Shown piece by piece: positions 35,606 to 46,427 of a stretch of 60,000 nucleotides of DNA; position 1 is the first letter of the stretch; the number at the start of each line of letters is the position of its first letter. Position numbers and translations under genes: made by a program. The notes beneath the pieces are model-generated. The model searched no databases. It had not been told where the DNA came from and saw nothing but the letters and a program-made list of their open reading frames with translations. The stretch covers positions 25,247,953 to 25,307,952 of the forward strand of contig NC_088307.1 of the NCBI RefSeq assembly GCF_032854445.1. Direction: 5' to 3'. Source of the stretch: Liolophura sinensis (lineage: Eukaryota; Mollusca; Polyplacophora; Chitonida; Chitonidae).

Positions 35606-36350
35606 TTACTCAAGATGAGAAGTTGGAAACAGACCTAAACGGCCATTATTCAAGATGAGGGGGTGGAAACAGATCCAAACGGCCATTATTCAAGATGAGG
35701 GGTTGGAAACAGATCTAAACGGCCATTATTCAAGATGAGGGGTTGGAAACAGACCTAAACGGCCATTATTCAAGATGAGAGGTTGGAAACAGACCTAAAC
35801 GGCCATTATTCAAGATGAGGGGTTGGAAACAGACCTAAACGGCCATTATTCAAGATGAGGGGGTGGAAACAGATCCAAACGGCCATTATTCAAGATGAGG
35901 GGTTGGAAACAGATCTAAACGGCCATTATTCAAGATGAGGGGTTGGAAACAGACCTAAACGGCCATTATTCAAGATGAGGGGTTGGAAACAGACCTAAAC
36001 GGCCATTATTCAAGATGAGGGGTTGGAAACAGACCTAAACGGTCATTATTCAAGATGAGGGGTTGGAAACAGACCTAAACGGCCATTATTCAAGATGAGG
36101 GGTTGGAAACACACCTAAACGGCCATTATTCAAGATGAGAGGTTGGAAACAGACCTAAACGGTCATTATTCAAGATGAGGGGTTGGAAACACACCTAACC
36201 GCCATTATTCAAGATGAGAGGTTGGAAACAGACCTAAACGGTCATTATTCAAGATGAGAGGTTGGAAACAGACCTAAACGGTCATTATTCAAGATGAGGG
36301 GTTGGAAACAGATCTAAACGGCATTATTCAAGATGAGGGGTTGAATAAAA
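35606..36350 (+). repeat. 40-bp minisatellite, about 18.5 copies, with a 200-bp higher-order period
   Basis: Unit CAAGATGAGGGGTTGGAAAC followed by AGACCTAAACGGCCATTATT. A pair of variant units (GGGTGGAAACAGATCCAAAC then AGATCTAAAC) occurs at 35651 and again at 35851, exactly five units apart. Very homogeneous. Not a CRISPR array: units abut without spacers. Confidence 0.96.
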
Positions 36351-36913
36351 CATCGCGTAGTAATAATGGTGGTAGCTGATGGTGAATATTTATCTCATAA
36401 CATCTTGAGCCTTGAAGTTACTGAGCAATTTCATACTCTATGGAGAAGCTGACATTCAATTCCTGTACGTTCAAACAGGCTGTAGCGTTATAATATTGTT
36501 GTATTGTGAATGTTAGTAGGCCTTACACATAATCTGCTTTAATCTGGTCTTGCAGTGGAACTGTAGGCTTGGTGACCACCTACTGTTTTAGTCCACCGCA
36601 ACGCTGCATATCAGGACCAGTCATGTACGTTATTGTTAGAATTGTATGTCTGTAAACCTTGTTAAAACTTGTTTGTTACTATGCTGTATGTTTTTGTATA
36701 AAAATGTATTGTCGCGTGAAGTAAACCCAGAGCCCCGGAACCACCGACTCTGCGATACAATTGTGCCATAGATGAAGTTACACCAGCTGGTGTGAATCTG
36801 TCTAATTTATATGTGCATGTTTTCCTATCGTTCATAAAGTGTTCAGTACATAAGTAAATCCTGCCTTGAGTGTTCCTGATTACAAATTGTGACCAGCATC
36901 ACAATAATATAGA
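36351..36913. other. Unassigned intergenic DNA
   Basis: No supported gene. A possible splice acceptor (CTGGTCTTGCAG) ends at 36555. Confidence 0.4.
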
Positions 36914-37022
36914 GACGGGCTCTGCCCGGTTTCCACCCACCATAATGCTGGCCGCTGTCGTATAAGTGAAATATTCTCGAGTACGGCGTAAAACACCAAT
37001 CAAATAAATAAATAAATAAATA
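36914..37022 (+). mobile_element. SINE-A 3' fragment
   Basis: GCTCTGCCCGGTTTCCACCC, then ATAATGCTGGCCGCTGTCGT, GTACGGCGTAAAACACCAAT and (AAAT)n. Another reversed scrap of the same tail lies at 37203-37228, at the edge of the next array. Confidence 0.85.
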
Positions 37023-37228
37023 TAATATAGAGAAGCAATATGGAACCATTTTAGCATATGGAATATGGGTGTGCGTGAATTACATTTACTTGAGAGGTTG
37101 TTGCGTCTGGGAATGAATAAGCTGCAACTTTTCTATTCATAATTTCATACTGACCGAGATTCTACAGTGTTCGGCTAATGTACACATTACGTTTTATAAA
37201 TTTTATATTTATTTGATTGGCGTTTTAG

Positions 37229-38745
37229 GGTCCTTCACCGAGGTCATTACGTTAGAAAATGAAAAAAATTGTTCATTACATTGTTCAGTAGACGTTACTG
37301 GTCTAGAATTACTCTGAATGCAGTAATGTCATCACTTTTAATGAGCAGACCATTGAAAACAATTGATGACCTTCACCGAGGTCATTACGTTAGAAAATGA
37401 GAAAAATTGTTCATTCCATTGTTCAGTAGCCGTTACTGGTCTAGAATTACTCTGAATGCAGTAATGTCATCACTTTTAATGAGTAGACCATTGAAAACAA
37501 TTGATGACCTTCACCGAGGTCATTACGTCAGAAAATGAGAAAAATTGTTCATTCCATTGTTCAGTAGACGTTACTGGTTTAGAATTACTCTGAATGCAGT
37601 AATGTCATCACTTTTAATGAGTAGACCATTGAAAACATTGATGACCTGCACCGAGGTCATTACGTTAGAAAATGAGAAAAATTGTTGATTCCATTGTTCA
37701 GTAGCCGTTACTGGTCTAGAATTACTCTGAATGCAGTATTGTCATCACTTTTAATAAGTAGACCATTGAAAACAATTGATGACCTTCACCGAGGTCATTA
37801 CGTTAGAAAATGAGAAAAATTGTTCATTCCATTGTTCAGTAGCCGTTACTGGTCTAGAATTACTCTGAATGCAGTATTGTCATCACTTTTAATGAGTAGA
37901 CCATTGAAAACAATTGATGACCTGCATCAGAGGTCCTTACGTTAGAAAATGAGAAAAATTGTTCATTCCATTGTTCAGTAGCCGTTACTGATCTAGAATT
38001 ACTCTGAATGCAGTATTGTCATCACTTTTAATAAGTAGACCATTGAAAACAATTGATGACCTTCACCGAGGTCATTACGATAGAAAATGAGAAAAATTGT
38101 TCATTCCATTGTTCAGTAGCCGTTACTGATCTAGAATTACTCTGAATGCAGTAATGTCATCACTTTTAATGAGTAGACCATTGAAAACAACTGATGACCT
38201 GCATCAGAGGTCCTTACGTTAGAAAATGAGAAAAAATTGTTCATTCCATTGTTCAGTAGCCGTTACTGGTCTAGAATTACTCTGAATGCAGTATTGTCAT
38301 CACTTTTAATGAGTAGACCATTGAAAACAATTGATGACCTTCACCGAGGTCATTACGATAGAAAATGAGAAAAATTGTTCATTCCATTGTTCAGTAGACG
38401 TTACTGGTCTAGAATTACTCTGAATGCAGTATTGTCATCACTTTTAATGAGTAGACCATTGAAAAAATTGATGACCTTCACCGAGGTCATTACGTTAGGA
38501 AATGAGAAAAATTGTTCATTCCATTGTTCAGTAGCCGTTACTGGTCTAGAATTACTCTGAATGCAGTATTGTCATCACTTTTAATGAGTAGACCATTGAA
38601 AACAACTGATGACCTGCATCAGAGGTCCTTACGTTAGAAAATGAGAAAAAAATTGTTTATTAGATTAGAAAAGGAGAAAAATTGTTCATTACATATTTCA
38701 TTATTGGTCTAGAATTACTCCGGATGCAGTGTTGTCATCATATCT
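37229..38745 (+). repeat. ~138-bp satellite-like array, about 11 copies
   Basis: Units contain GACCTTCACCGAGGTCATTA, AAATGAGAAAAATTGTTCAT, TCTAGAATTACTCTGAATGC and AATGTCATCACTTTTAATGA. Two start variants occur: CTTCACCGAGGTCATT and CTGCATCAGAGGTCCTT, the latter near 37921, 38199 and 38612, so they are interspersed. The unit has the longest period in the window. The last copy is truncated and diverged. Confidence 0.95.
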
Positions 38746-39116
38746 AATGCAAAAATCAGAGGTCAGGTTAAAATATGTCACACGCATAGGTGCCTGAGTT
38801 TATTCTATTGTTACAAGGGGCCCTCTTTAAAGGCTATGTAACATCTGTCAAAACTTGTCAAGGGACACACATGTCTGTCACACGCTCACAAACACTCCGT
38901 GGCTTATAGCTGGGAAAACACGACCCGAGCTATAAGCTTGAAACAAGTCTAGCTTGGAGATTGCCTGACAGTGTCTGCAATTCGAAATCCTACAGCTCGT
39001 CTCCATGACAACGCGATATACCCGGATGCGATCAATCTGCAGAATATATGCCATCATGGTGTATTCCATAATCTGGAGCGGTAGACTTCATTCAGTTCTT
39101 AGGAACTTCCGGTCTA
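38746..39116. other. Unassigned intergenic DNA
   Basis: No gene or repeat recognised between the 138-bp array and the purine tract. Confidence 0.45.
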
Positions 39117-39376
39117 ATAAAGAGGGAGAGCTAGAGGGAGAGATGGAGAAAGGTAGAGAAGGAAAGAGAGCTAGAGGGAGAGAGGGAGAAATACAGAGAT
39201 AGAAGGAGAGCTAGAGGTAGAGAAGGAGAAAGGCAGAGATGTAAAGAGGGAAAGACTGAAAGAGGGACAGGGGGAGAGCGGGGAAAAGGGAGGGACAGAG
39301 CTAGAGAGGCAGAGATTGAAAGAGGGAGAGAGGGAGAGAAGGAAAGATAGGGAGAGATCGGGAAATAGGGAGAGAT
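39117..39376 (+). repeat. Polypurine (GAGA-rich) tract
   Basis: About 260 bases almost wholly of A and G on the plus strand, built from AGAGGGAGAGA-type and AGCTAGAGGGAGAG units. Such tracts can form triplex DNA and bind GAGA-factor-like proteins. No function is shown. Confidence 0.9.
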
Positions 39377-39574
39377 AAATTTGCCATTTATACTCACAAT
39401 CTTTTATTATATCAGGTGTTTTTCCTGTTTCTATTGTTGTTTACAATGTCACAATGTACGACTACGTAAGTTATTTGGCTATCTATTGAACGAAACCTTC
39501 GACTATCCATTAAGGACCACACTCAAAGCCTGAGCACTTAAAACCTGAACAATAAAACCTGAACTAAAGTACAC

Positions 39575-39752
39575 ACTGAAAAATTAATCTGTTAAGTTTA
39601 ACAGAAAGTATTTTGTCTGAGTAATGGTAAATGTATTCTGTTGTTACAACATAATATCCTGTTAGTCTAGTAGAATTTTTGTTTTGAAATAGTAGAATAT
39701 GTGGGTTGTGTTTAACAGAACAATCTGCTAAAATAGCAGAATATATTCTATC
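39575..39752 (+). mobile_element. Foldback MITE-like element (family F)
   Basis: Shares ATCTGTTAAGTTTAACAGAA, a TGTCTGAGTAATG block and ATAATATCCTGTTAGTCTAG with copies at 46087-46330 and 56341-56575. The right end (TTTAACAGAACAATCTGCTA) is a partial inverse of the left end. Confidence 0.6.
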
Positions 39753-39756
39753 AACC

Positions 39757-39958
39757 GAGGGGCTAGACTCAGGAGCCTCTCACCAGCGCTGTCAAATGTG
39801 AGTTCAAGTCCAGCTCATGCTGGCTTCGTCTCCGGCCGTACGTGGCAATGTCTTGCGGCAACATGCGGATGGTCGTGGGTTTCCTCCTGCTCTGCCCGAT
39901 TTCCTCCCACCATAATGTTAGCCTTAACTGAATAAGAGAAATATTCTTGAGTACATTC
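39757..39958 (+). mobile_element. SINE-A, head-less partial
   Basis: Begins at the B-box side (AGGAGCCTCTCACCAGCGCT; GTGAGTTCAAGTCCAGCTCA), runs through CGGATGGTCGTGGGTTTCC to ATATTCTTGAGTAC, and lacks the simple tail. Confidence 0.82.
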
Positions 39959-40326
39959 TTGCGTGCTAACTTACTCGGCCACAATACACCTGCCTTAGTG
40001 TATTGTGTATCACAATCAATCCAACATTACACAAAATGTTAGGGGTAGTATCTCATAAAGTACAGCATTGAACCGAAGTGTTACATGTGTATAAAGTACA
40101 ATAACACAAGAGAATGTTCCATGGCTGATGCGACTCGTAGCCTTCCTACCAAATCTGAGTTTTTTTGTGTGACTGTCAGAGGGAATACAACGCTTTATCA
40201 AATATGAGATGTGTACAGTTGTTTGTCTGCCTAAAGTTCCGGATATGTCATGTGCACTTTAAACTCCAATCTACCTCATGATATAACATGTTGCTTAAGG
40301 TCTACCCGTCGGTATCTTAAATGTGA

Positions 40327-40522
40327 GGGTCTCACCAATGCGGTTGCTCTTCAAGTCCAGCGCATGCTGGCTTCCTCTTCGGCCGTACGTGCGAAGCTCT
40401 GCCAGCAAGCTGCGGATGGTCGTGGGTTTCCCCCGGGCTATGCCCGGTATCCTCACACCATAATGCCGTCGCATAAGTGAAAGATTCATGAGTACGGCGT
40501 AAAACACAAATAAATACATTAA
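40327..40522 (+). mobile_element. SINE-A partial
   Basis: Starts at GGGTCTCACCAATGCGGTTG, with TTCAAGTCCAGCGCATGCTG, GCGGATGGTCGTGGGTTTCC and the tail GAGTACGGCGTAAAACAC plus an A/T tail. Confidence 0.82.
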
Positions 40523-40728
40523 ATGTAACGGAGTGCTGTGCGCTCACTGTCAGCTGTAACGAGTTCATGCGAATCAACCAACCCACATGTAGTTTATCTA
40601 CAGACCTACCCTTTTCTACACCCTGTGTAATACAAAACTAATTCTGTGATATCCCAGGCCATTTTCCTAGACAGCGAATGTTTAATAAACTGGTTTTGGC
40701 CAGAAACAGCTAATACCACTGAATTTTT

Positions 40729-40885
40729 TTTCTAATCTGCTTAAGCCACTGTGCCGTGTTTAGAGGTTTCTACAAGTTAAACATCACATGACCCTAAATG
40801 AGGTAAAGTGACAAAAATCCGTGTTTCACCGGTTACATGAGTATTTGCCAATTGTAACACTGTGGTCGGTGCTCTGGTTTTACTC
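40729..40885 (+). mobile_element. Family R fragment
   Basis: TAATCTGCTTAAGCCACTGT, GAGGTAAAGTGACAAAAATC, TTTCACCGGTTACATGAG and GGTGCTCTGGTTTTAC in the same order as the other copies. More diverged. Confidence 0.55.
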
Positions 40886-42050
40886 CAGTGTTACTCTATA
40901 TGCTGTATATGTTGTTATACCACATGTACTCGATACAAAGTTATCGGCTGCTCTAGGGCAGCTGTAAGTATATAGGCATACAGGTTGCGTTCAGACGAAG
41001 GATCGATCACTGCTTAGCCATATCCCTATTAGTTGGGAAGAAAATCGGTCCTGTATCGGTCCAAAGGACGGTACCCGTAGCAAAAAGAAATGTTAGCAGG
41101 TGCAAATATACACTGTAATAACAAATAGTGTATATTTTACCGTAAAAGTTGCTTGTAGTTTGGGCTACAGGGTATTTTTCTGCAGTTAAACAGCCGTCTC
41201 CCTTCTTACTGAAAATTTACATCAAATTACGTACATGTAGTAACATAAGCAATTACGTTTTTTTTTTCTCTGCCAGTGCGCTGTAAACGTACAAAGACGA
41301 ATTGAATAAATACGTACAGGATGTATAGGTACAGGCATTAAATGAGGGTAAACGTAATTGGATGGTATTATATTTCTACAACAGGTAACAGCAGTTCCTA
41401 TAGCACTATACACTGCAGAAATATTTACATCGCTTCCATCTGTTGTACAATACAGAAAAATATTGCATATATATTATACAGACAATTTATGGAGTTCACA
41501 GGTATCACAATTCAAATCGACTTGGTTAACTCCCCTGCCTGTATGACCATGTATTTCATGCGTCAAACGACTTCTCTCCTCAAACTCTCTACTCTAAAAA
41601 CTAACCTGTTTAACTTTAACACAATATTATGTTTTCCGAGTCATGACAGAACAGATAATGATATTGCAACTTTGAAATTATGTTACAGAATAACAGAATA
41701 GTCCGGTCATATATAACATAATATAGATTGTAGAAATAACTTGTTATCTATTCTGCCATCGCTCAGAAAATGAAATATTCTGTCAATTTTGTTTCGAGAT
41801 TTTGTTTGAAGAGGTGTGCAATCTGTGTTTATTTTCACACTGTTGATTTGCCTAAATATTATGTTCTTTGAAATTTAAAATGGGAAAAATGAAATTAAAA
41901 TGTAATGGCTCGTTGAACAAGTATTTCATAACATTAAACAGAAGAATTGTCGACCTTTTTAGCACTATCCCTCCATCTATGAGCACAGATATTTCTTCGA
42001 ATGCAACTACTTTTATACTAAATGTTGAAGAATGAAAAATAGGTGGAATT
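40886..42050. other. Unassigned AT-rich DNA
   Basis: No supported gene. A short perfect hairpin (ATATACACT with AGTGTATAT) lies near 41107-41136. The open frame at 41342-41701 has no recognisable domain. Confidence 0.45.
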
Positions 42051-42606
42051 TGACAGTTGTCTTTAGGCTGTAACAGTTGCCTTTGTGTTGTAACAGTTTT
42101 CCTGGGGCTGTAACAGTTGTCTTGAGGCTGTAACAGCTGTCCTGGGGCTGTAACAGTTGTTCTCCGTCTATAATAGTTGTTCTGAACCTGTAACAATTGC
42201 CCTTAGGCTGTAACAGCTGCCCTAGGGCTGTAACGGTTGTCCCGGGCTGTAACAGTTGTCCTTATACTTTAGCGGTTGTCCTTGGGCTGTAATAGTTTGA
42301 CTTAGACAATTGACTTCAGGATGTAATTGTTAGCCCGGGCTGTTACTGTTGTCCTCGGGCTTTAACAATTGTCCAAGGGCTGTAATAAGTATCCCGGGCT
42401 GTAGTAGTTGTCCTTAGCCTGTAACGGTTATCTTCGGTCCGTAACAATTGTCCTGGGGCTGTAACGGTTGTCCTTAGGCTGTAACAGTTATCAGATTGTA
42501 ACAGTTGTTCTTAGGCTGTAACAATTGTCCTACGGCTGTAACAGTTTGCCTTAGACTGTAACAGTTAATCCTAGGTAGTAACAGTTGTCTTTAAGCTGTG
42601 ACAGTT
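42051..42606 (+). repeat. 20-bp minisatellite, about 28 copies
   Basis: Degenerate unit GGCTGTAACAGTTGTCCTTA with frequent one- or two-base length changes. More diverged than most arrays here. Confidence 0.9.
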
Positions 42607-43636
42607 AACGTAATACGAAGCACTGTTCAACGGCTATTTTTACTCAATAACACAGATAGTCAATTGATAGTACCGACTATTGCGGTTAAATTGGAATGAT
42701 AGCAGAAAGGTCAAGCAGCTATGTGGAAAACACTTAGCTGGGTCACTGAAACATACATAGGCCAAATCAATCTTAGGTTGTGAGGTCTACTGTAGACTAT
42801 GCTCCCTTGAGGAACAAAATCTACATTATCTACATGGCCAATATAATTATACGAGGCAGGAAAATAGGTATCGACTTTATTATGGCCAATATAATTACGC
42901 GAAACAGGAAAATAGGTAGCGACTTTATGATGGCCAATATATCTATACATAACCTGGACGCTCCAGTATATTTTTGTCTTCAAAAAAAATTTTCAGAAGC
43001 TTATCCAGTGATAAGTGGGAAAGGAAACAGAACAAACGATCCGTATTTTCAGAAATGGGATTTGTTAAATGCTACAGTAGTAAAGAGCACGTCCTGAAAG
43101 CCAAGGGAAACCCAAACATGATCTAACTCGTCCTCTGTGACATTAGATGATGACAGTGAACGTTTTATAAACAGAGTTTGAGGAGAAGAAATCATACAAT
43201 TTTGCCAAATTCAGCTAATGCCAGTTGGACGTTAAGGTGCTATTTAGTCAAAGGCAAAAAAAAAAAAAAAAAAAAAAAAACACTAACGTGAAGTATATAA
43301 CGTGAGTCAGATGAAAGATCTGTAAACACTGTCCATCAGAATTGTTCAATTTATATTTTTAGAATTTTTTCAACATAATACACACCTTTGAAACTTTGGA
43401 TTCTACAGGGGACTGTGTAAACCATAATAGTACCAGTGACGTCATATCAGTTATAGGGTTCAGCATTCAAAATGCATGTGCATATAGATTTATGAATGCA
43501 TTCGCCGAATGTGACCTTGAAACTAACTACTTCAAACAACAACTATTGATGTGACGTCAATTACAACTTTGGGTCACTGCAGACTACCATATATAATCTG
43601 AAGTTTTAAATCACTTTACTCACTTTTCACCATACC
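42607..43636. other. Unassigned DNA with a short triplicated segment and an A run
   Basis: 42833-42960 holds three 48-bp units (ATGGCCAATATAATTA; GGAAAATAGGTATCGACTTT). A 24-base A run lies at 43257-43280. No gene recognised. Confidence 0.5.
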
Positions 43637-43835
43637 CCTTACAGCTAATGCGCCGCTCCCTACCTTTCGCTTTACATCAATGCCACCAATAGGAAATTTA
43701 GTACAGGAATCTTTAATAACGCCGAGGTCACTGTGGTGACGGTGATGAGGCAGGAAGTCATGTCAAAAAACATAAACAATCCGTCTGAACCTTTGTCTCT
43801 AATAATAATTTATGCGCATGCATTCTCTTTATTCT

Positions 43836-44880
43836 AAGTACGACGTTAAACCCAAAGCACTCATTCAGCACTCTTTATTCTAAGTACGACGTTAAACCCA
43901 AAGCACTTACTCAGCACTCTTTGTTCTAAGTACGACTTTGAACCCCAATCACTCACTCAATACTCTTTATCATATGTTAAACCCCAAGCACTCACTAAGC
44001 ACTCTATATTATAAGTACTACGTTAAACCCCAAGAGCTCACTAAGCACTCTTTATTCTAAGTACGACGTTAAACCCAAAGCACTTACTAAGCACTCTTTG
44101 TTCTAAGTACGACTTTGAACCCCAATCACTCACTCAATACTCTTTATCATATGTTAAACCCCAAGCACTCACTAAGCACTCTATATTATAAGTACTACGT
44201 TAAACCCCAAGAGCTCACTAAGCACTCTTTATTCTAAGTACGACGTTAAACCCCAAGAGCTCACTAAGCACTCTTTATTCTAAGTACGACGTTAAACCCC
44301 AAGCACTCACTCAATACTCTTTCTTCTAAGTACGACGTTAAACCCCAAACACACACTAAGCACTCTTTATTATAAGTATGACGTTAAACCCCAAGCACTC
44401 ACTAAGCACTCTTTATTATAAGTACGACGTTAAACCCCAAGCACTCACTAAGCACTCTATATTCTAAGTACGGGGTCCTCCGTGGCTCTGTCGGTTAGCG
44501 CTCTAGCTCAGCGTAATGACCCAGAGAGCCTCTGACCAATGCCATCGCTGTGAGTTCAAGTCCAGCTCATGCTGGCTTCCTCTACGGCCGTGAGTGGGAA
44601 GGTCTGCCAGCAACCTGCGGATGGTCGTGGGTTTCCCCCGGGCTCTGCCCGGTTTCCACCCACCATAATGCTGGCCGTCGTCGTATATGTGAAATATTCT
44701 TGAGTACGGCGTAAAACACCAATCAAATACATAAAATAAATATTCTAAGTACGACATTAAACCCCAAGCACACACTAAGCACTCTTTATTATAAGTACGA
44801 CGTTAAACCGCAAGCACACACTAAGCACTCTTTATTCTAAGTACGACGTTAAACCCCAAACACGCACTAAGCACTCTTTA
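43836..44880 (+). repeat. 46-bp array made of SINE tail plus flank
   Basis: About 17 units of TTTATTCTAAGTACGACG, then TTAAACCCCAAGCACTCAC, then TAAGCACTC. The GTACGACGTTAAACCCCAAG part is identical to the 3' end of SINE-B/C (e.g. 53612-53635). The TTTATTCTA part matches the family X flank just before the array. A SINE-A interrupts it at 44473-44739. One block of about 230 bp is repeated (43870-44040 and 44055-44220). Confidence 0.88.
44473..44739 (+). mobile_element. SINE-A, full length, with 14-bp target-site duplication
   Basis: Complete from the tRNA-like head (GTGGCTCTGTCGGTTAGCGC as A-box, GTGAGTTCAAGTCCAGC as B-box) through CCTGCGGATGGTCGTGGG and TTGAGTACGGCGTAAAACAC to an A/T-rich tail. 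ATATTCTAAGTACG stands on both sides (44459-44472 and 44740-44753). The flank is itself tandemly repeated, so part of the match is expected by chance. This is the reference copy used for the other SINE-A calls. Confidence 0.92.
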
Positions 44881-45060
44881 TTCTACAGTGTGTACAATAT
44901 GATTCTAACCAATATCTAAAACAATTTTGATGAATGCTGATTAAATAGTTCCGCGGAAGGACACAAGTGACGAGACTTTCTAAACAAGCCTGCGTGCATA
45001 TCACATGCTCCAAAGGTCAAGCTTGTCTATTGATGGCAGTCATCGACCTATACATGGCAA

Positions 45061-46086
45061 GTTTCTGACGAAAGTTTTCCATATCAGACATACATATATG
45101 CACACCATGTCTGTGGAAGACAAGTGGTTTTCAGAGAATGTCAGACTGTGCAATCAGCCGAACGAGTGTTGGCGTCTACTTGTAATCACGAAACCCCTAT
45201 ACGAAGATTGAAATAAGACACCAATAAAATATGTCGCACTGTTAGTAAAATACCGTGTTAATCAAAATTGCCTTCATTCTAATGCTTGCTTTGCACTGGG
45301 TATTTTTATCTTGAATGTTATACGGCGTTGAACAGGGTTGAAGCAGGTGTTGTCAAATTTGAGAATTTATGATAAGTAAATATTAGTTAGATTACAGAAA
45401 TGAAATGTGACATGTAACCGGGGACGGCGGGAGGGGCTAAAGTATGGGAGAAGGTCGAACTTCTTGCGACCTTGCGATGTTAGTGACGTTAGCTTCGGAA
45501 TCGCTTATATTTACCTTTCAAAATCGAATCGGGAAGTTGGGAACTGGAAGCTATGTTTACTGGCATAAACGCGTGCTCAAATAGTTGACACCTTCCTTCA
45601 ACTGTGCTTTGTACATATTTACATAGGTCCTACTATAACGTGGCATGGGAAGATTATGCGTTTATTTCTTATAGAGCCGCCGTCGTATTTGTTACATATT
45701 CTTTATTACTGCGTAAATTACCAATCCAGTAAATAAGTAAATTGCGTAAAGAGGCCATTCAGGAGATTTTTGGAGAAGATTGATCAGCACAAATTCAATC
45801 GATTTTTTTTTTATCATTCCAGAACAACGCAAATCAATTAAATATCAGCCTCGTTTTATGCGAGTGTTAACTTTCAAAATGGGTAATAAAATACAAAACA
45901 AATTCAATGCGGATTTTATTCTATTCCATTTTTTAAATTGTTTTCTTGTATTGGAAATACAACATCTTTCCGTCTATGTGTCAAGTTGTACTTTTTTTTG
46001 TTAAAGTCCAGTTTTGCTCTCATCTGCTGGTCAATTCATTTTTAAACATTATGTAAACAACACGCAGCATTCACACTCCAAAAAAT
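45061..46086. other. Unassigned AT-rich DNA
   Basis: No gene recognised. 45674-45742 is a decayed SINE-A tail (GCCGCCGTCGTATTTGTTAC; ATTACTGCGTAAATTACCAA). Confidence 0.45.
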
Positions 46087-46330
46087 AGTCTGTCAATTAT
46101 AACAGAATGTCTGTTGTGTGAGTATTGCTAGAAAGTATTCTGTTATTACAAAATAACACTTGTTTCACTTTCAACATAACATCCTATTAGTCTAACACCG
46201 TCTTTATGTTGATTTAAAAGAATACTTGTGCTACATTCAAAAGAACAATTTCCTGCATTTTAGCAACGTCAGTTTTCCGGTTAAATTTAACAGCTTATTA
46301 TTTTTTACCATTAAAACCAATACAGTTTTT
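46087..46330 (+). mobile_element. Foldback MITE-like element (family F)
   Basis: AATTATAACAGAATGTCTGT, GCTAGAAAGTATTCTGTTAT and TTTCAACATAACATCCTATT match the copy at 56341-56575 read in the opposite direction. It directly precedes the non-LTR element remnant. Confidence 0.6.
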
Positions 46331-46427
46331 CAGAATATGGAACGCATGTTAATTACCGTTATAGCCTGGTAGCCTGAGATCCCGATTGAGTCTAGTCCTT
46401 GTAACCTAAAGAAAAGTTATACCTCCG

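Larger units (their letters stand above)
43637..45060 (+). mobile_element. Family X inverted-repeat element carrying a satellite and a nested SINE
   Basis: Left end 43637-43675 is CCTTACAGC...TTTCGCTTTAC, the inverse (31 of 39 by eye) of the right end of the copy at 54952-54990. Left interior 43720-43835 (AGGAAGTCATGTCAAAAAAC; CCTTTGTCTCTAATAATA) and right interior 44885-45040 (GTGTACAATATGATTCTAAC; AATAGTTCCGCGG; CTCCAAAGGTCAAGCTTG) match that copy in the same order. A 46-bp array sits between them here but not there. The right terminal repeat is missing. It looks like a non-autonomous DNA transposon; no transposase is seen. Confidence 0.65.

Noticed and set aside
35606-36350. Regular 40-bp repeats that look like a CRISPR array
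   Set aside because: Units abut without unique spacers, and the context is a eukaryotic genome.
42780-43097. Open frame with three similar segments (MANII..RKIG.DF)
   Set aside because: It reflects a 48-bp triplication; no other coding sign.
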